This document shows positions 48,284 to 61,385 of a stretch of DNA of 64,000 nucleotides, in pieces. The notes under the pieces were generated by a model. That model ran no database searches, was not told where the DNA came from, and worked only from the letters and a program-made list of their open reading frames with translations. This stretch comes from Dioscorea cayenensis subsp. rotundata (lineage: Eukaryota; Streptophyta; Magnoliopsida; Dioscoreales; Dioscoreaceae), in contig NC_052483.1 in the NCBI RefSeq assembly GCF_009730915.1, forward strand, positions 6,138,001 through 6,202,000, written 5' to 3'. The first letter of the stretch is position 1, and each line of letters opens with the position of its first letter. Both the position numbers and the translations under genes were made by a program.

Positions 48284-49200
48284 AGTCTGTGATTTTGGTC
48301 TCTCGAGGTTGGAGCACAGCCATTTTATCATCAAAGTCAACCGTTGGAATGGTGAGATCTAGTCTTTGCTCTACTACATTTAGAAAATTATTATTTCTAG
48401 TCTGTCTAACTTCTCACATTTAAATCTCTAAATCTCTAGCTTTATTTTGTTTTAGCCTGAATGGATGGCGCCAGGGGTGTTGCACAATGAACCATCAAAT
48501 GAGAAGTGAGTTTCCTATATTAAAACCCTCTTTTTTTTTTTTTTTGGCTACAGAGATGTCACAACAACTAATAAGACAAAAACAACACAGCAGTAAACTA
48601 ATGAAGGATGAACAAGTTAACCGCAACATATGATAAATTAAAAAAGAATTATCTATAATTTACTTCTGTTATATTATCTATGCTATATCTATAGTTATCT
48701 ATAGTTATCTATAGATATGCTTATCTATAGTTACACTTAAGAACCTTATTATTTCCTAGACATTTGGCATTCTTTGATGTGTTTGTTAACTTGAGCCGTT
48801 CCCTCGTGATGCTCTGAGGATCCCTTGGTTTGGTAGGAACCTAATGCAGGTGGTGGGTGTTGTTGGCTTCTAGGATCACCATCTGGAGATTCCAAAAGAG
48901 GTTGATCCTCTCGTAGCCAAAATAATCTGGCAGTGCTGGCAATATTAATAATGATATGAACTATGCATACATAACATTTAAGTTTTTTATATATATGTAT
49001 TGTAGAATTGTATTAATTCTGATTTGTTCTCAACCTTTGCTTTTTGTGAAATGAACATGTAGAGATCCAAACTTGCGGCCTTCCTTTGCGGATCTCACAA
49101 CAGCTCTCAAGTCTTTACAACGGCTTGTTGTCCCTCTGCTTATCAGGATGCGCAAAACCCACCTTTGGCACAAGAAATACCAGTAAACACAATGCCTTGA
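48284..49200 (+). pseudogene. Raf-like MAPKKK relic, C-terminal exons (copy B)
   Basis: Same exons as 10425-11044. Exon to 48355 encodes VCDFGLSRLEHS. Exon 48456-48506 encodes PEWMAPGVLHNEPSNE. The exon around 48838-48950 encodes MQVVGVVGF, a stop, then LEIPKEVDPLVAKIIWQCWQ. The last exon 49063-49200 encodes DPNLRPSFADLTTALKSLQR, then LVVP before a one-base shift. Raf-like MAPKKKs of the CTR1/EDR1 type act in ethylene and defence signalling. This copy is better preserved than copy A but still has a stop and a frameshift and no N-lobe. A T-run and AT-rich insertion (48520-48780) separates two exons. Confidence 0.82.
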
Positions 49201-51077
49201 ACAACGGTAAATAAGCTAAGAGTATCCATCCTGTTTATTACTTTTTGTAGTGCTTAGTAGTGCCCTTAAATCAGGAGATGTGAAGTGAAATGCTAGTTTA
49301 GTTTGCCTTTTGGGCAAGAGCAAAAATTAATGCCCACTTGGCCTGTGTTTATTTTTTCCTTGTGGAGATTGTATAGGAATGCTCTTTATGGCTATTCAGT
49401 ATATATTGGCACTCACAAGTCCGGAGAACTTGCAGAGGCTTGTAGGAGTTTCTTAGGGTGTTTTCGGTGCTTTGTACCCAATTGAAAACCAGGGACATTA
49501 TATAGACGAAAATGGGAGGACCCTATGGCTGATTCTGACGGAAGGGAGTGCGCCCGGGTTGAGTGTAATTAAGTTGTGTAAATAATAGTGATGATACTTT
49601 GAGTTATTGAAGAATGTGGTCTCAGGAATCTTTAAGAACTAGATTCCATTTCCTGATTGAATGAATGAATGAATGAATGAATGGAGGAAATGAAAAAGAG
49701 AATATGACATTGTTATATTGGTGCCTGCAGTACTGTTGCTGGAATTAAATTTATATATGAAACATTGGATGTTCTTGCTGTGCCATTTGATTTGTGAATA
49801 TTTTCATCTGACGATGGTAAACCATTAAGCTCCATGCGAACTTATGCGTTGTCTACTCTGTTTTCATTGTTGTGTTTTATCAAAATGTTTGTACCTTCAG
49901 GTCTTCAAGGGAAATTAAAAACAGGAAAATCTGCCAAGCATTGGAAAGGTCTTGTAAATTTATCATCTTTCCAAAATAAAAAAAATTGAGAATGTTACAA
50001 ATAAAAAACACCAGGCAAAATGGTTAAATAAAGATTTGGAGAATGTAGAGGTGACATTTGATAATAGGGATACATCAGTCTTTAATGATTGGATAAGTGA
50101 TGAATTCTGTTTAAGAAAAAACTGCTCAATGTGTGATGAGCAATTCAATCATATAATAAATATTGATGAATATGACATAATCTTTCAGCTGTCCAAATTT
50201 TGCCTCATCGAATTGTTCGCTCGATCAAAATTATGCCTTGCCAAACTTATCCTCTCTTGTTCCCTAATCTGGATTCAACTTGAGAATTTGTTAATGCTCT
50301 TCAGTAGCATTGCGAAATCAAAGCTTTGATTGATCATCAGATTGTTGGATCTTCAAAGAGATTGATGATCTGGTTCTCATTTTCCTCAAGTTGTCGAATA
50401 CTTGCTATACTCAAGGAAGCTCCATGCACTTCATTCCCATCAGCACGCTAACAACACATTTGTCCACACCTGCAGAAAAAGTAAATAAATAAATAAATAA
50501 AGTAGGAAAAATAAATAAATAATATATCATATCACACTTATTAGAAATATGTCATGAATATCTAAGCAAAATAATTCAACTCTAAATAAACAAAACAACA
50601 CAAAATTGTGATAGAAACATCACCTTATCATAAACTGTTGTAACAAAAGACCCAATGCTTCTTTAGTATTCTGGTATTAAACTTTTGATCCTCGAACAAG
50701 TTTGCCTTGGCTTGATGAGTAGAATCTTGCTATCACTACCGAATAGATAAAGAATCTCCACGCATCTTGATCTCAATGAAAACTCTTTTTTGAAGTGCCA
50801 AAGCCTCCTTTTCCATAAATAGCTTTACCAACTGTAGCAACACATTTATCAATTAACACCTTCTTTTGCCTTTGTTTTGCTCTTTAACCTGCCAAAAGAA
50901 AAAGAGAAAAAATACACAAAAAAAAGCACAATAGTAACACCAAAAACAAAGTTAGGTTTGAAAGCCCTTCATTTAGACCATTATGCACATTAACAAAACT
51001 AAGGCTTTCAAAGTTTGACAAAGTCCACAATTAATCCTTAGCAATATGCAAGTGAAAATATCAAATAAACAATATTT

Positions 51078-51118
<41 letters not shown>

Positions 51119-51647
51119 CTTCCAACATGCTAACAAAGCACAACTTACTTGAAAATATAGTTTGAATGAAAAGATACAACTCAGCGGCTTAATGTCTTCA
51201 ATCGATCAACTTTCAAGCCGGACTTAACTTAGAAAAATACAAAAGATAATAATGGTAAGCAGATCTCAAACTTGGGAAACCAAATAATAATAGGTCTTCA
51301 CCACAGCAAATAAAACCAATCAAAGTGTTCAGATTTCGAGAAGAAAACCCGAAACAACACAAGCAATCCGGAGCATAGTGCCACGAGTAACTTTGGTAGA
51401 TCAGCGATTAATCGCAAGAAAGTTTGTAGTTCGAGAAGCTTTTTGGAGATGTGAAAACCTAGGAAATTAAAGACACATCAAATGGATGACATGATTTTCT
51501 CAAAGTTATAAGTTTGCACATTGAATCTGAAGAAAGATAAGAAAAGAAAAAGAACATTTTCTCCTAATAAATGTTGATCTTACTTGGTTTGAGCATGAGA
51601 TGATCTCTAACTTGTATAGACAAAAACAGAGAAAACTCAAAGACCTT
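49201..51647. other. Duplicated stretch without a supportable gene
   Basis: It aligns with 11045-13080 and 15025-15610. The open frame 50036-50329 (plus) corresponds to a shorter broken one in block A (around 11820-11990); the protein-like stretch ENVEVTFDNRDTSVFNDWIS has no family I can name. A (TA)n microsatellite is at 51080-51117. Confidence 0.55.
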
Positions 51648-54600
51648 TCATTCACTTCCACTAGTCGTGCATTCATCAGAGTACTCATCCTGTAAAGACA
51701 AAATTATTTAGCAAATTAATCATTCTTAATAAGTTAATGTTGCTAGTTTTAATTACAAACTTGTACATATTCTTCCATGCTTCCAACATTGTCCACGCAT
51801 TTAATAATAATAATCCAATTATTATTGGTGTTATAATGGGTGCATATTGATAAACTATATATAAACTAAAATTCAAACATGATAATAAAGTAGAGAAAGA
51901 GGCATACATATGCCAAATTAATAAATGCCCCTTCCAAAGAGAGATCTTATCGAGTTAATTATATATATATATATATACACCCCTTCTAAAGTGAGATTTT
52001 ATCGAGTTAATAATACATATATAATGAATTTTAAAGCTCCTTATATATATATATATATATATATATTAAAAGAACTCAGTATGAATAGCAAAAATGAATT
52101 CTATAATTATATAAAAAATCCTTATGTTTATAGCTGATTAATGAATAGAAAATTATATTAATAACCAACTTATTTTAACATTCATGAATCCACAGTACAT
52201 GTGAAGAAGTTGGAAATAATAAAAGAAAACCATGAAACTTACCGGGTAGAAATTTGGCCAAAGGTCAGATGGGATGGTGGCATCATCCCACTCTAAGCTT
52301 TCCCACCATTCTCTCTTACAATCAATCAATATCATTCTTTGATTGTTGTCGTTAATGCCACTCTTGAATGGTAACTTCTTTAGATTAAAACATTGACGCA
52401 CTGCTAGATTTTCAAGTTGAGGGAATTCCCACGCAAAATTGCTAATGCTCACTAATTTTGGTAGCTTTGTTATAAATGCAGATTTCAATACAGGGAATGT
52501 TGGGCTGTGTTCTGAGACTTCTTGTTGTTGGATTTCTCTCTCCTCCTCGATGTAAAACAATGTTTCTATCTCCAAACAATCATGTACATCAAGGTATAAA
52601 AGTAGAGGGAAATCCAATTCAAAATTGCTTACGCTCACAAATTTTGGTAGGTTTTTTAAATATAAATATTCCAGAGCAGGGAATGTTTGGTGATGTTCAG
52701 AGACTTCTTGTTGTTGGATTTCTCTCTCCTCCTTGATGTAAAACAACGTTTCGATCTCCGCACAATCTTGTATATGTAAAGAAGATAGACATGGGAGATG
52801 CAGGAGCCAAGCTAAATTATCCAAATTACATCCTGAGACATATAATGACTTCAACACATGAAAAAATTCTGGAGGAGATAGATCTGTCCAAATAATGTTC
52901 TGCAGTTTTTCAACATTAAATATTTCAAGCTTATTGAGATGAGTCTTCCTTCCATTCATCACAATCTGCTCAAGCTGTGGGCATGATTCAATTTTTAGTT
53001 TCTGCAAGAATCCATGATTTTTGCAACTTAAAGTGTCAAATGAAAGAGAGATGATATCCAAATTGTATAGACAAAGCTTAGTAATTGGCAAACATGAGAG
53101 TTGTTGGAAAACCTCTTGTGATACTACTCGCATTCCTATGGCTTTGACATGTTTCTTCAATTTCTGTAACTGTTCCAAGTCTACCCACCCTGATGGAAAT
53201 ACATCAATGACCTTCAACTTCTGTAATCTTGATATGAGATTTTCCTTTACGTTGCCAAGCCCTTCCAAATATGTGCATATCAGATATTGCAATTTCTTCA
53301 AATATACCAACTCATTTGGAAGTGATGAGATCTCTGTGCCTGAAATGTTTAGGTACTGTAAATTAACTAAACATTTGATGTCCTTTGGAAGCTCTTTGAT
53401 ACCAGTGTCTTGAAGATTCAAATATGTCAAATTTGGCATCTGTTTGAAAAATCCTTCAGGAATATTTTTGAAACAAAAATTAAATCGTATTATTAAACAC
53501 AACAAATCAGAACACAGATGAGACAAAATTGGCAAATGCTCCACCTCCCCACTTATAAACACTCGGTTTGCGAAACTCCAGTTCTCTGCATTGATTGATG
53601 ATATTTCAACGATGGGCCCATCATTTTTAAATATCCATTTATACATGTTCATCCCCCCATCAATTTTAACTATCCATTTATTCATGTTCATCCCACAGTC
53701 TGATGCTATCCACACTGCCATCTCATAAATTACATCATGTAAGCTCACAGAATCACCATCAGAAGAACACAATAAACATGATTCCTCTAGCTTCTTAAAG
53801 ATATGTCTTGCTTTGCCATAAGCTTGTTGTAAATTGTCAAAATCACCGATCAGGTCTAAACCCATCCATAATCTCAACAAACCATCTGTAGATAATGACA
53901 ATCGCAAAATGGACGCACACAAGAAACACTCCTGAATATCTCTAGGTAGATTATCATAACTTAATTTCAAAATCGGAAGTACTGATTTCTGCCCACCTTC
54001 AATACCTGAAATTTTTAGCGAGCTCAAAATATCATCCCACTCTTGGACAGTATTTCTGTTAGACATGGCCTTACCGACCACTTGCAGAGCAAGTGGCAAA
54101 CCACCACACTTGTTCATCACTTGCCAAGCTTTTTCTTTCAACTTTTCATCTGACTCAATAACTTCTTGATTAACATTGTGCTTGAAAAGAGCCCATGCTT
54201 CATCTGGTTCCATGCATTCCACTTTAATTCTTTTGCTTGCCTCCATCCGGGCACACACATCTTCTGATCGAGTAGTGAACATCACTTTATATTTGTATGC
54301 TTTGCTAGAACCATTATTGCACACATAAGGATTGATAATTCCAAGACCAACAAGGTCTACTGGCTCCCATATATTATCCAAGAGCAATACAATTTTCTTA
54401 GTTTTCAGGGCATTGAAGATGTCTTGTTGACCAGCAGAAGAGGGCAAATGCAACTTTTTAGCAATCTCTTCCCGAAGTTCTTTCAACTGAGCATTTTGTG
54501 AAGCTTGGATAAATAGCACATGATCAAATCCCATGTTTGCATCATCATCTGACAATGATTGATTGATTTTTTTCAAGAGTGTGGTCTTGCCCACACCCCC

Positions 54601-55599
54601 CATGCCCCATATGCCAATTATATCGTTTGTTTTCTCTGCCAGGTAACTGCAAGCAACATTAAGGTTGGAGACGATTTTTTCCCCCACTATTTTATTTGAT
54701 TCAGAGACTGGTTCAGGCTGTGGTATGTCGGTAAATTTGATTTCTGGCTGATCTTCTGTCAACTGAGTTATCTCCTCTTTTAATTTGAAAGCTTCACTGC
54801 CAATGTTATACCTTGAATAACAATTTTGAAACCAAGAGCCTGTATCACAATTACCTTTGCTATATTCCTCCAATAATTGATTTACCTTTTCTTCCGTTTT
54901 ACCAGCCTGATCAAAACCGATTCATATAATGGTCAAAAATCTTTGTGAGAACATAACTTACTTTTCTATATTATAACAAATTCAAATTACTAACCAAAGC
55001 ATAAATTCTATGATGTAATTAATGAATTTTGATCCGGTAGACTCGGTTCCGTGGTAACTACCATGAAACCAAGGCGTGGTTCATTCTTAGCCATGTGTTT
55101 ATAAATTTTATTGTTTTTTATTATATAATTTAAGGATAAATTGGTAATTACTTTTTAGAATCCATGTTTTTTTTTACTTTAGAAGTTATTAAATCGAGGC
55201 AATCTAATGGCTGAGGTCAAGCCACATCTCGGTTGTATAATAACTATCACGGAACCGATTCCGTGGGATCATCTCTCGTAATTAATATATGCATATGCAT
55301 ATACAAATACATATATATCTTTATTTAGCAAAAAAAAAAAGATAAGAAAAAAAAAATTGTCTCAGGATGGTAGTAGAAGCTTTTACCTTGAGAAGCCAGC
55401 GTTCAAGTTGATTGCTACATAGTTTCCCCCTGTTTTGAGGATTATCAAGCTCTCTCTGAATATCCCTCTTCTTGGCCATGAGATCTTTCATGGCGTTGTT
55501 CAAATCATCAACTTTCTCTTTGGGGTGGAACACAAAGCTCATGTGCTGAAGCACAGCAGGGCTTTGCAAGCAAGAAAGGCAGCCCTTCACCAGATCCAT
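51648..55599 (-). CDS. CNL disease-resistance protein (CC-NB-ARC-LRR), apparently intact
   Basis: Intracellular immune receptor of the RPS2/RPS5-like class. Exon 1 (55387-55599, 71 codons, start ATG at 55599, MDLVKGCLSCLQ) encodes the coiled coil with two Cys near the N-terminus. Intron 54907-55386. Exon 2 (52243-54906, 888 codons) carries the P-loop GIWGMGGVGKTT (about residues 169-180), kinase-2 KIVLLLDNIWEPVDL, RNBS-B KVMFTTRSEDVCARM, GLPL motif CGGLPLALQV, LHD instead of MHD, and leucine-rich repeats. A GTAAGT donor at 52241-52242 and an acceptor at 51690-51691 give exon 3 (51648-51689, ending TTSGSE and a stop), in phase with the paralogue. Total about 972 residues. A less likely alternative is read-through to the stop at 52153. 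Two internal tandem duplications (about 60 and 13 residues) distinguish it from the block A copy. No stop or shift seen. Confidence 0.9.
55031..55271. mobile_element. MITE in CNL intron 1
   Basis: The ends TGATCCGGTAGACTCGGTTCC and, in inverse, TGATCCCACGGAATCGGTTCC pair as inverted repeats containing CGGTTCCGTG. About 240 bp, no coding sequence. The block A intron 1 lacks it. No clear target duplication, so the superfamily is left open. Confidence 0.6.
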
Positions 55600-56514
55600 G
55601 TATCTCAAAATTAATGCAAAGATTGAAAACACAGATTCAAGCTCTCTCAAACGAAATATACAGATTCAAGCTCTCTCACAAGGCACTGTTATGGTTTCTG
55701 AGATTTCCTTTTAAATGAGATTCAGACATGTCCTTGCAATTTAAAACTAAAGTAACTTAGGTAATTAACAGTTCCTTCAGTCTCATCATTTTAAAATTAT
55801 AAAATAGTATACTCACGTGCTTGCTCCGCTCTTATATCACTTTAAAATATGACACTCGTTGGTTGTCTTACCGATAAACAATGAATTAAATCACAGCTAA
55901 TTAATGACATGTTCCTGGCATCCTGCAAGGTCAACATGGACGTGCAGCTTCATGCAACAATGTCAAGATGCTTGGGATTCATTTTAGTACTCTTGATGTC
56001 TTTTTTAATGCAACAGTTTACAATAAATCAAATATATTTTTAAATAATTTTGAATATATCACTGTTAATTCACTTAATTAATTACAAAACATGGCAAGCA
56101 GCAAGCTGATGCTTCCTCTCATCAGCAGTTCAAAGTTTGAGTCTCTTTTCCCTCTGAACAGTTTTTCACATTTCTAAAAACTAAAAAAAAAAACAATGTT
56201 AATCAATCACAAATTCTCAAGACAAATGAAAATATACAGCAGACGTGGAGGAAGACTTAACCGGAATGGTAAAAACTGAAGTACACAGAATACTGGATTC
56301 AAGAGAAAAATGTTTTTTAAAGAAAGGATTGTCCTCAAATTGATAAATGTTTAGTTCATAAAATTAGTCAATCATTCATAACAAATTAAATCAAAGAAGT
56401 TAGCTTCCATTTTATATGGATTCTTCTTTTGATGAGAACAAACAACAAGTTGGATGTGCAAACGTACATTTTTAATTATTCATATACATGTCATGTGCAT
56501 TTTTAATTATTCAT
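55600..56514. other. Upstream region of the intact CNL
   Basis: AT-rich, no gene. At 56370-56450 it resembles the sequence found upstream of the other CNL copies (compare 21430-21500 and 63340-63410), which suggests this segment was the upstream region of a tandem CNL before the neighbouring copy decayed. Confidence 0.5.
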
Positions 56515-56700
56515 AGCTTTACCTTATGAACCCAATTCTGAAGCTAATCAGTGGGTTGTTTTCCTCTGTTTTGAGGAATATTAAGCTCTCTGTCTCTCTC
56601 AATACCATGCTTCTTGGCCATGAGATCTTTCATGGCACTTTCTAATCTATCAAGTTTCTCTTTGGTATAAAACACATAGCTTCATTAGATCAAACATGTC
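56515..56700 (-). pseudogene. CNL exon 1 relic (third CNL copy)
   Basis: The minus strand reads EKLDRLESAMKDLMAKKHG, then NIPQNRGKQPTD, a stop, LQNWVHK and a GTAAAG donor. It is closer to exon 1 of the block A CNL (EKLDRLESAMTDLRAKKDD; PQHRGKQPTNELQRWVHK) than to that of its own neighbour. The segment with the N-terminal cysteines is deleted and no NB-ARC exon follows. Flanking sequence shows it is the positional counterpart of 20795-21022. Confidence 0.8.
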
Positions 56701-57187
56701 GCTGGTAGAGACTCTAATTAAACACAAGATGATGCTATGAGTTAATGAAAAAGATGGGTTAGCGCAGACCGTTTAATATTTAAGAAACAACAACTGCTTC
56801 TCCGGCTATATTTAAAATACATATAACCATTGATTATTGTTATTATTCATCATTTAGATGTATAATATAATATAATATAATATAATATTGATTGGTGCGT
56901 TATATGATATATCAACAGCAAAGGACAGACATTTACCTTTTTAAATGTCAAGATCGGTTGAGTGAGGGTTCTTTTCTATGGATGAAATCTTTTTCCTATA
57001 GAATTGGATTTTTTTTTTTTTTGGGGAAGAAGAGCTGATTCAGCTATTTATTCAAAAAACAAAGGACCAAATATACACAAAAGAAAAAAACATAGCAAGA
57101 GAAACTAAACACACTAGCAAAAACCTACAAAGCTGAAAAGAGAACACAAAGGAACAAACAAGACAAATACAGATTACAAAGAAGAAG

Positions 57188-60100
57188 CTACATGAAAATT
57201 CCACTTCTATTAAGATGCTTCATCAACCAAAATGGGAGCTCCCTGCCATGATGAAAGAGAGTTAGAGCATGAGAATTTAGCCCACGATAGGCCAAAATAT
57301 CGGCAACATTCAACCAAGATCTAGGCACTATGTGAATCTGAGGATTTCCAAAACAAGAGAGAAAATCAGAGATGTTGGATATCAGTGGTTGAATGCGCCA
57401 AGAAATGAAGGCATTTTCAGACAAAATAGCTCTGTGAAGATCGCTGTTTGCAATGAAAATAGTTCGAATGTGAATATTTGAATCCAATATGCTCCCCAAA
57501 GCAGCAATCAAAGCAAGAGCCTCAGCTTCTAATGCTGAATCTGCAGAATTGTTACACCAGCCCGCACTGATAAATTTTGAAGAAGAGTCAGCGATGTAAA
57601 AACCGGCACCAGCATTCAAAGACTCACAATTACAAACTGCAGATACAAAAAGGAAAGGGCTGTTAAATACTGAAAAATTATTGATGATTAACTTTTTTCC
57701 AGACAGATAGGTTTGAGAAGAAGAGTATTCCCTGACATGATGTATAGCGCGGCATGGTATAGAGGGGAAATCTGGAACTTTATTTCTAAACACTAAATCA
57801 CACCTTGCTTTCCAAAGTAACCAAACAGCAACAGCAATGACCGATTGGGCATATATATCAAGATCAGGATTGGACGGGCAGATCCAAGAACCATCAGTGA
57901 AACCATAATTAAAGCGAACATGTTTACCAATGGCTGAACTAATAGACCTCCAGATAAATTGAGCTTTAGGACAAGAATTGAACAAATGTTCAGTGGTTTC
58001 AAAATCCAAACTGCAAAACCCACACATAGTTTGAGGGCCAAGATTCAGTCTATAGAGGTAATCATAGGTTTTAATGCCATTATGAAACAACAACCAAAGA
58101 AAATGTTTGGGTCTGGGAGCTATTTTGAGACGCCAAACATTTTCCCAACCATCCCAATTGTCCCGGCTATCAACAGATTTGTTGAAATGAGAATACACCA
58201 TAGCAGTGAGCTTGTTTTGCTTTGATTTAGGATACCATACCCATTTATTTACAAAAGAAGAACTGATACGATTGTTACCCAGATATTCCAAATTCAAAAA
58301 TTCACCAAACACCTCATGTAACAAGGACAGGTTCCAGCAACCATTAACATAAAGATCCGACAAGCTAATCAGTTGATAATTGAAATCCATATTGAAATAT
58401 GTAGGTTTAAAAGCCAGCGGAATTTCAAAATACCAAGGGTCCTTCAAAAAATCAGTTTGAACAGGGTGAAAATGTTGCAACCACAAATTGGGCTTGATAA
58501 TATTTGCATTTAGCCACAGACCTCGGAAGAACCACGAACAATTTGCAGGAATGGAGTCAGACCAGAAATTGACAGAACCATACTTGTCAAGTAAGATGTC
58601 AACCCAAATGGAATTTTGGTGATTAAGGTAACTAAACACATTTTTAGCCATAATAGAAGTTTTGGTTACACGCAAATTTCGAATAGAGAGACCCCCCTCA
58701 GATTGAGCAAGTGTAATATCTGTCCATTTAACTGAGTTCATGCCTTTTCTATTGCCATCTTTAGACCAGAAAAATGTCCTAGCAATTTAGAGATGCCATC
58801 CAAGATAGTGTCAGGGACAGGATAGACTGAGAGATAGTAAACAGGGAAAGACATAAGGACAGAATTAATTAGAATTTTTTTCCCAGCCATAGAGATTTTA
58901 GAGTGTTTCCAACAAGACACAGATTTCTCAGTTTTAGCAATCAAGTTGGAAAACAAGGACATAGCTAAGCGTCTAGGAGAGATAATCATCCCCAGATAGG
59001 TAAACGGGAATGAACCAGCGTTAAAACCAAGAATGCTACATATACTGTTATTGAGTCTTCTATTGAAATGAGAAGGAAAATATATGCTAGATTTGGATTT
59101 ATTCGCACGCTGACCAGTTAAACTCTCATATATGGAAAAGCATAAATTAATGTTACGAGCAGATTTCCTGGTCGCCTGAGTGATAAGAATAAGATCGTCA
59201 GCATACATAAGATGGTTGAAATTGTTTCTGAGAGAAGGATTGAAACCAGGAATCATTTGGTTATGCATTGCAAAATTTAAAATAGCTGACAAGTTCTGGG
59301 CAACAAGGATAAAAAGATAAGGTGACAAAGGATCTCCCTGACGAAGACCCCTAGAAGGCTTTATCCATGAGGATGGTTGTCTATTAATTAATAATGAATA
59401 AGAAGCAGAACTAATACAGACCCTAATCCACGAGATCCATTTGCTAGGAAAATTCATCCGGTATAAGGTGGCAAGAATAGCATTCCAACTCATGGTATCA
59501 TAGGCTTTTTCAATGTCTATCTTAACAATCATCCTCGGGGGGGTTCAAAGAATCTCTATCCATTGTGTGAACCACTTCTTGTAAGGCAATAATGTTGTCC
59601 GAAGGACTGCGATTAGCTATAAAGCCACATTATTCACGACCAATAATACGCGGAAGAATCATTTTGAGACGATTAGCTAAAATTTTAGAAACAATTTTAT
59701 AACAAACATTACACAAGGAGATAGGACGGAAATCAGTAACCAATTTAGGAGTAGGCACTTTAGGAATAAGAGCAATAAACGTGCGGCCCCAAGCATTTGG
59801 AATAACTGAATTTTTAAAAAAGTGACTAACAGCTTCAAATAAAGAATCCCCAATCACATCCCAGAAGAAGCAATAAAACTCAGTATTAAAGCCATCGGGA
59901 CCGGGACTCTTACCAGACGGGAGGGATTGGAGAGCATGGAGGACTTCCACCTTGGTAACTTCCTTAATCAAAGACTCACATTCAACAGACGAAACCAAAG
60001 GGAGATCATTGGGTAAAGCATGAAAAATATCTACAATAGTATTGTTCGAAGAATCAGTCCAAAGATTAGAGAAAAAATCACAGAAAATCTTATCAATGTC

Positions 60101-61297
60101 CATACGATCAGTGAAACAAACACCATTGGGATCATTGATAAGGGAAATAGAATTATGATGATTACGAATCCTGATGGAATTATGAAAAAAATTGGTATTT
60201 AAATCACCACAATGTACCCAAAGCAACCGAGCTCTTTGGGCCCATTTGGAGTAATTTTGCCGATGAAGAGCAGCGAGTTTGTTATAAAGAGAATAAAGAT
60301 TATCAGACGAATTATCAATGCTACCATTTAACTGATCCCGGGCCTCAGCCTCCAAAATCTCCAATTCAAGATTGTTGATAGAGGCATCAATAGGACACAG
60401 ACCAATTTTCTTCCAAGAAATAAGCTTGGCTCTGGTACGAGAAATAAGATGCGAAAAAGCATGCATAGGGTTGGAGTGAGGAAGAAAGTTCCAAGCATGT
60501 CGGACCGCAGAGTGGCAATCAATATAATCTAACCAGAAGTTGTCAAATCTGAAAATTTTCTTACGGTTAAAAATACGGGGAGAGAGGGTGAGAAGGAGAG
60601 GGGCATGGTCAGAAAAGAGGCGGGGAAGATGTTTTATGAAATATGTTTCAAACAAGGCAGAGCAGCAAGGATTAAGCAAACACCTGTCTAAGAGAGCCCA
60701 TTTCCTGGCAGTACCAGCTTGGTTATTACACCAGGTAAATTTACTACCAGAAAAATTAACCTCAAGAAGGTTATTAGCAATAATAAAATCCGAGAAAACA
60801 CGAGCTTTACGGCGGTAATAGAGATGAGAGCCACCCCGTAATTCATTTAAAGAAACAATAGAATTAAAATCCCCTATCAGAATCCAGGGAAGATTAATAG
60901 AAGCTAAATCAGAGAGCTCTTGCCAAACGGAGTACTGGTTTTGGATACGAGAAGGGTTATAGATTGTAGAAAGAATCCAAGACTCGTTTTTAGAATTAGT
61001 AATCACTAGGTGCAAGGCATACCTGGATTTAACAATCGGGGTAACCATACCGATATCCCTTTGCCAAGTGACGATGATTCCACCAGAGTATCCATCGGCC
61101 TCAATAGCAGCCCAGGCCCAGTTGCGATCTAATTTAGCACTGAAAGAATCAAGCCGAGCGGAGTTCGCACGAGTTTCCACAATACAAAAGAAAATAGGAT
61201 TGATACTTTTCATCATATGTTTAATACGAGCAGAGGTATCCCGGCCAGAGACTCCCCTACAATTCCAACACACAAGTTTAGTGATTTTGTCTATCAT
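57188..61297 (-). pseudogene. LINE ORF2: endonuclease / reverse transcriptase / RNase H, three lesions
   Basis: Start ATG at 61297 (MIDKITKLVCWNCRG). Apurinic-type endonuclease motifs: WNCRG, VETR, GDFN, SDHAPL. Reverse transcriptase: SPGPDGFNTEF, DFRPISLCNV, IDIEKAYDTMSW, GLRQGDPLSPYLF and the catalytic YADDLILIT. Then zf-RVT (HFLWLLFHNG..CGFCSLDFETTEHLF) and an RNase H-like domain (AGFYIADSSS..EAEALALIAAL..NSDLHRAI). Breaks: a TAA at 59630-59632 after LPRIIGRE where CAA is usual; an extra base in a seven-base homopolymer (59537-59543); and a missing base in a homopolymer at 58770-58774. Each side of the lesions is fully open, so the element is young or the two frame changes are assembly errors. 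As written it cannot make a full ORF2 protein. Confidence 0.93.
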
Positions 61298-61385
61298 GGG
61301 AAACAATGGTATTAGTAGAGTAAAAGTAGAAAGAAATTCAATCAGAGCCGAAAAAGGATAGACTTCAATCAACAAAGGACTTCCC

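Noticed and set aside
50036..50329. Plus-strand 97-codon open frame
   Set aside because: Reads like protein at the start, but block A (about 11820-12060) has stops and shifts and no family is recognised.
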